Source: Betaproteobacteria bacterium
Lineage (GTDB): Bacteria; Pseudomonadota; Gammaproteobacteria; Burkholderiales; SG8-41
Assembly: GCA_029863175.1 (NCBI GenBank)
Contig: JAOTVX010000009.1
Coordinates: 34,359-98,358, forward strand
Direction of reading: 5' to 3'
Length of the DNA: 64,000 nt
This document shows positions 61,124 to 64,000 of the stretch, one piece after another (within the stretch, counting starts at the first letter, position 1; every line of letters begins with the position of its first letter). Position numbers and translations under genes: made by a program. A model generated the notes under the pieces. That model did not search any database and had not been told where the DNA came from. It worked only from the letters and a program-made list of their open reading frames with translations.

Positions 61124-64000
61124 TTACTTGGCCGCCGACCGCGTGACGTCGAGCGCGAGTTTCGCGTGTTCTCCGCTTTTACCGGCTGCAGCTTTTGGCT
61201 CCACCCGCGCGGCGGGTACAGCAAGCGCCTTCACCAGATGATCGGCGACGGCGTGCGCGCGCGCCTGCGCGATCTCTTGTAGTGCCCCATCCGGAACCTG
61301 AGCGCTATCGATCAGCCGCTTCAGCAAAGCTTCGTAGAACGCCACATCGGCGCTCGGCCTGCCGACAAGGGCCAGCAACGGATCGACGCGTTGCACGGGC
61401 TTGCCGCGGGCTTTTTCGAGCTCGGAGGTGAACTGTGTGAACGCCTGCGCCGAGGTTCGCTCGACGAACAGCGCCTCAAGCGCGCGCTGCGTCTTCGCGT
61501 CCGCCGGGTTGACCGGGACCGGCGCCTCGCCCGGAGGCACCGGGCGCCCGAGCGCCGAGGCCACAGCAGCGGCAACGTCGCGCTGTCGCAGCGCCGCGCG
61601 GTCGGCTTCGCCATACTGTCCCGCCACGATCAACTTGAGCTGCGGGCGCTTGACCAGCGCCGCGGCCACCTTCTTCAACTTTTCGCGCTCGGGCGGCTGG
61701 ATCGCCGCGTTGCCGGGCGCGAACGCGATCGTATCGAGATTCTCGCCGCTGCCCCCGAATACTGCCCCCAGCATACGAAACGGCGCTGTGACGATACCGG
61801 TGATGGTGCCGGCGAGCGCCTGCCCAATGACGTCTCCGAAACTGAACTTGGGACTGGTTAGATTACCGCTGACGGGCACGCCGATGTTGATCCGGCCGTT
61901 CGCATCGGTGAGCAGTGCCACTGCGAGGTCAAGCGGCAAGTCGAGCGCGCCCGGCACTTTCACACGCTCGCCCAGAGTGAATTTCTCGAGCACGATCTTG
62001 TTATCGCCGGCCAGCTTGCTGTCGACGATCTTATAACGCAGGTCGAGCCCGAGCCGGCCCGACGCGATCTTGCGCCCCGCAAAGGTGACGCTATAGGGAG
62101 ACAGCGGCGGCATCTCGACGTTTTGGAAGGTGACGCCCAGATCCATGAACTCCTTGGGCCTGAACGGTTTAAGGCTGCCCTCGACACGTGCCAGGCCGAA
62201 TTCCCCGACCTGGCCCTCGAGCTTAACGCCCGCTCGTGCCGCCGGATCCGAGGAAATGCCCGACACGGCGCCTTGCAGTTTCTCCACCTTGGCGGCAAAC
62301 GGCAGTATCAGGCTCAGATCAGCGAAATCAACGACGCCTTTGTCGACAGCAACCTTCTCCACGGCAATCTCGAACGGCGCTCCGGTCTTTGCTGGTGCAG
62401 GCGTGCGCGCTTGCTCGGGCGCCGGCGCGGTGTCCTCGCTTTGCTGCGGCGGCGCGAGCGCCTTCGCAAGGTTGAGGCTGCGGTCCTTGAAGATCACGAT
62501 TTTCGCGCCCGGCTCGACCAGCCGGACCTCCTGCACCTCGAGCTTGCCCGGCTCGAGCCTGAACTTCACGCCTTTCGTCGCCAGAGATTTCCACGCCAGC
62601 AGACGCTCATCGCCGCTCGCTTCGTTGAGCAGCAAATCATCAACCTCGAGCGTTCCGGTGACCTGCAGGTCGGGATGGGCCTTGCCCGCCCGGTAGGCGA
62701 TTTTGGCCGCCGTGGAAACCGCACCCGATTCCAGGCGCACGGTGCTGTACCGCGCCACCAGCGGCTGCAGCGGCTTGAGATTGAAGCGCTCGACTTTCAC
62801 GTTCGCCGTGATGCGCTCCCCACCCGCGCTGACTTCCCCCGTGGCTTGCGCGTCGCCGCCCTGGGCAACGCGCACCTGCGCGTCGAAGTTAAGCGGCGTC
62901 TTGCCGTCGTTGCGAATGCTCCTGACGGCGCCGCGCAAGCCCTCCAGATCGTAATGGAGGGCCTCGCCGAAACTGCGGTCTTCCAGCGCGACGCGCAGGC
63001 CGTCGAACTCGAGCGCATCGACAGCCAGGCGCCATGAACCGCCTGCTTCGCGCGCCTGCTCCAGCGCCTCGGTCACCTCACGCTGCACCTTTGCCGTTTC
63101 GCCGGCTGCCGCGACCTCGGCGATCCGCACGCGTCCCTCGGCGTCGCGCACGACCTGCGCCATCCCGCCTTTCACCGCCACACGCTTGACGGCGAGGCTC
63201 GTGTTCCGAAGGTCAAAGGCACCCCCCTCCACTGCCACCGCCTCCAGCGCAACCAGGGGCTCCTGCGCACCGGGCTCGCGCAACTTAATTCCCGCCAGCG
63301 TGAGGGCAATATCGTTCACTAGGACCTGGGGGCTCCCCGCCCCTGCCTCCAGCGCGGCAGACAGGCTGAGCTGCGCCCCATCCGCGCTCACCACCAGCGG
63401 CACAGCGCGGCTGTGATCGCTGTAGCGCAAGGCGACATCGGCAACGCGTATCGATTCGAGCTTTAGCGCCCACGGCGGTCCCGGTGCAGCCGGCGTGGAT
63501 GCAGGTTCCGCCGGGGTCGCAGAAGTCTTAACCAGCATCTGCCCGTAGAGCCGGCCCTCGGGATCGATCGCCACGGCAACACTGCCATCGCGGATCTGCA
63601 GCTCCGGCAGCACGAACTCCCGCTTGGCCAGATCGAAGCGGCCGCCGGTGGCTTCAATCGTCTTGAGCAAAACGAGGGGCTCCTGCGCGCCGGGCTCCTG
63701 CCACTTAATTCCAGCCAGCGTGAGGGCAATATCGTTCACTAGGACCTGGGGGCTCCCCGCCCCTGCCTCCAGCGCGGCAGACAGGCTGAGCTGCGCGCCA
63801 TCCGCGCTCACCACCAGCGGCACAGCGCGGCTGTGATCGCTGTAGCGCAAGGCGACATCGGCAACGCGTATCGCTTCGAGCTTTAGCGCCCACGGCGGTC
63901 CCGGTGTATCCGGCGTGGATGCAGGTTCCGCTGGGGTCGCAGAGGCCTTAACCAGCATCTGCCAGTTCAGTTGGCCTTTCGGATCGACCGCCACGGCAAC
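61124..64000 (-). CDS. DUF748-domain protein, C-terminal part (5' end outside window)
   Basis: 959 codons visible; the start lies beyond base 64000. DUF748 proteins are large AsmA-like envelope proteins. Typical segments: LQGAVSGISSDPAARAGVKL, FKPFRPKEFMDLGVTF-like sequence, SGRLGLDLRYKIVDSKLAGD, VALLTDANGRINIGVPVSGN and a C-terminal region beginning DTIAFAPGNAAIQPPEREKL. The N-terminal visible part has a direct repeat: bases about 63245-63540 and 63665-63960 are nearly identical, period 420 nt (140 residues). Confidence 0.88.
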   Translation of the reverse strand, partial: VAVAVDPKGQLNWQMLVKASATPAEPASTPDTPGPPWALKLEAIRVADVALRYSDHSRAVPLVVSADGAQLSLSAALEAGAGSPQVLVNDIALTLAGIKWQEPGAQEPLVLLKTIEATGGRFDLAKREFVLPELQIRDGSVAVAIDPEGRLYGQMLVKTSATPAEPASTPAAPGPPWALKLESIRVADVALRYSDHSRAVPLVVSADGAQLSLSAALEAGAGSPQVLVNDIALTLAGIKLREPGAQEPLVALEAVAVEGGAFDLRNTSLAVKRVAVKGGMAQVVRDAEGRVRIAEVAAAGETAKVQREVTEALEQAREAGGSWRLAVDALEFDGLRVALEDRSFGEALHYDLEGLRGAVRSIRNDGKTPLNFDAQVRVAQGGDAQATGEVSAGGERITANVKVERFNLKPLQPLVARYSTVRLESGAVSTAAKIAYRAGKAHPDLQVTGTLEVDDLLLNEASGDERLLAWKSLATKGVKFRLEPGKLEVQEVRLVEPGAKIVIFKDRSLNLAKALAPPQQSEDTAPAPEQARTPAPAKTGAPFEIAVEKVAVDKGVVDFADLSLILPFAAKVEKLQGAVSGISSDPAARAGVKLEGQVGEFGLARVEGSLKPFRPKEFMDLGVTFQNVEMPPLSPYSVTFAGRKIASGRLGLDLRYKIVDSKLAGDNKIVLEKFTLGERVKVPGALDLPLDLAVALLTDANGRINIGVPVSGNLTSPKFSFGDVIGQALAGTITGIVTAPFRMLGAVFGGSGENLDTIAFAPGNAAIQPPEREKLKKVAAALVKRPQLKLIVAGQYGEADRAALRQRDVAAAVASALGRPVPPGEAPVPVNPADAKTQRALEALFVERTSAQAFTQFTSELEKARGKPVQRVDPLLALVGRPSADVAFYEALLKRLIDSAQVPDGALQEIAQARAHAVADHLVKALAVPAARVEPKAAAGKSGEHAKLALDVTRSAAK
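63245..63960. repeat. 420-bp direct repeat within the DUF748 gene
   Basis: Segments such as tgagggcaatatcgttcact occur at 63301 and 63721, and ccagcatct at 63532 and 63952: exactly 420 nt apart. About 300 nt of each copy are near-identical, implying recent in-frame duplication or gene conversion. Confidence 0.92.

Overview
The window is 64 kb of high-GC chromosomal DNA that reads like a betaproteobacterium (Burkholderiales/Nitrosomonadales-like, probably environmental or metagenome-derived). This rests on gene content and order: argG, yajQ, ribBA, folE, dxs-ispA-xseB, clpA-clpS, mnmA, a Bug-type solute-binding protein and flavocytochrome c sulfide dehydrogenase. No marker gene fixes the species.

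Layout. 0-8.7 kb: housekeeping biosynthesis (end of argG, yajQ, riboflavin, folate and isoprenoid genes). 9-17.9 kb: an arsenosugar-type cluster with radical SAM ArsS, a sodium:solute symporter, a phosphoesterase, a TVP38-flavoprotein disulfide reductase fusion, a DUF547 protein, two glycosyltransferase-like proteins and a rhodanese; several genes overlap as ATGA. No arsenite methyltransferase is present. 18-22.5 kb: a two-component system and small proteins. 22.5-27.7 kb: flavocytochrome c (FccAB), ClpA/ClpS and a cold-shock protein. 27.8-33 kb: an unrecognised 457-aa protein, malate synthase, a collapsed nudJ remnant and mnmA.

33-41 kb is a selenocysteine island: selA, selB, a thioredoxin-reductase-like flavoprotein and a 95-nt tRNA-Sec with anticodon TCA. 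Just upstream are two genes interrupted by TGA exactly where a functional cysteine is expected: a glutaredoxin-DinB fusion (TGA in the active-site CxxC) and an OsmC-like protein. A third, a UGSC-motif protein, lies at 53.3 kb. All three TGAs are followed, about 20-24 nt on, by a perfect 7-bp hairpin with GT in its small loop, which fits a bacterial SECIS. I read all three as selenoproteins. The glutaredoxin gene also has one apparent missing base. selD is not in the window.

41-58.6 kb is an accessory catabolic region: sulfatase, AtuA/DUF4387 pair, three MmgE/PrpD proteins, a tricarballylate-dehydrogenase-like flavoprotein, a carbamoylase-type amidohydrolase, a cupin, the UGSC selenoprotein with an unrecognised partner, a TauD-type dioxygenase, a truncated hydratase and a PuuE-like deacetylase. 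58.6-64 kb: a DegP/Q protease, an M48 protease and the end of a DUF748 protein with a 140-residue internal duplication.

Intergenic space is unusually rich in dispersed arrays built on one plan: a short word repeated several times, then its reverse complement repeated. At least six unrelated word families occur, some nested, and several run into coding sequence to form low-complexity protein ends (SelA, SelB, RibBA, the phosphoesterase).
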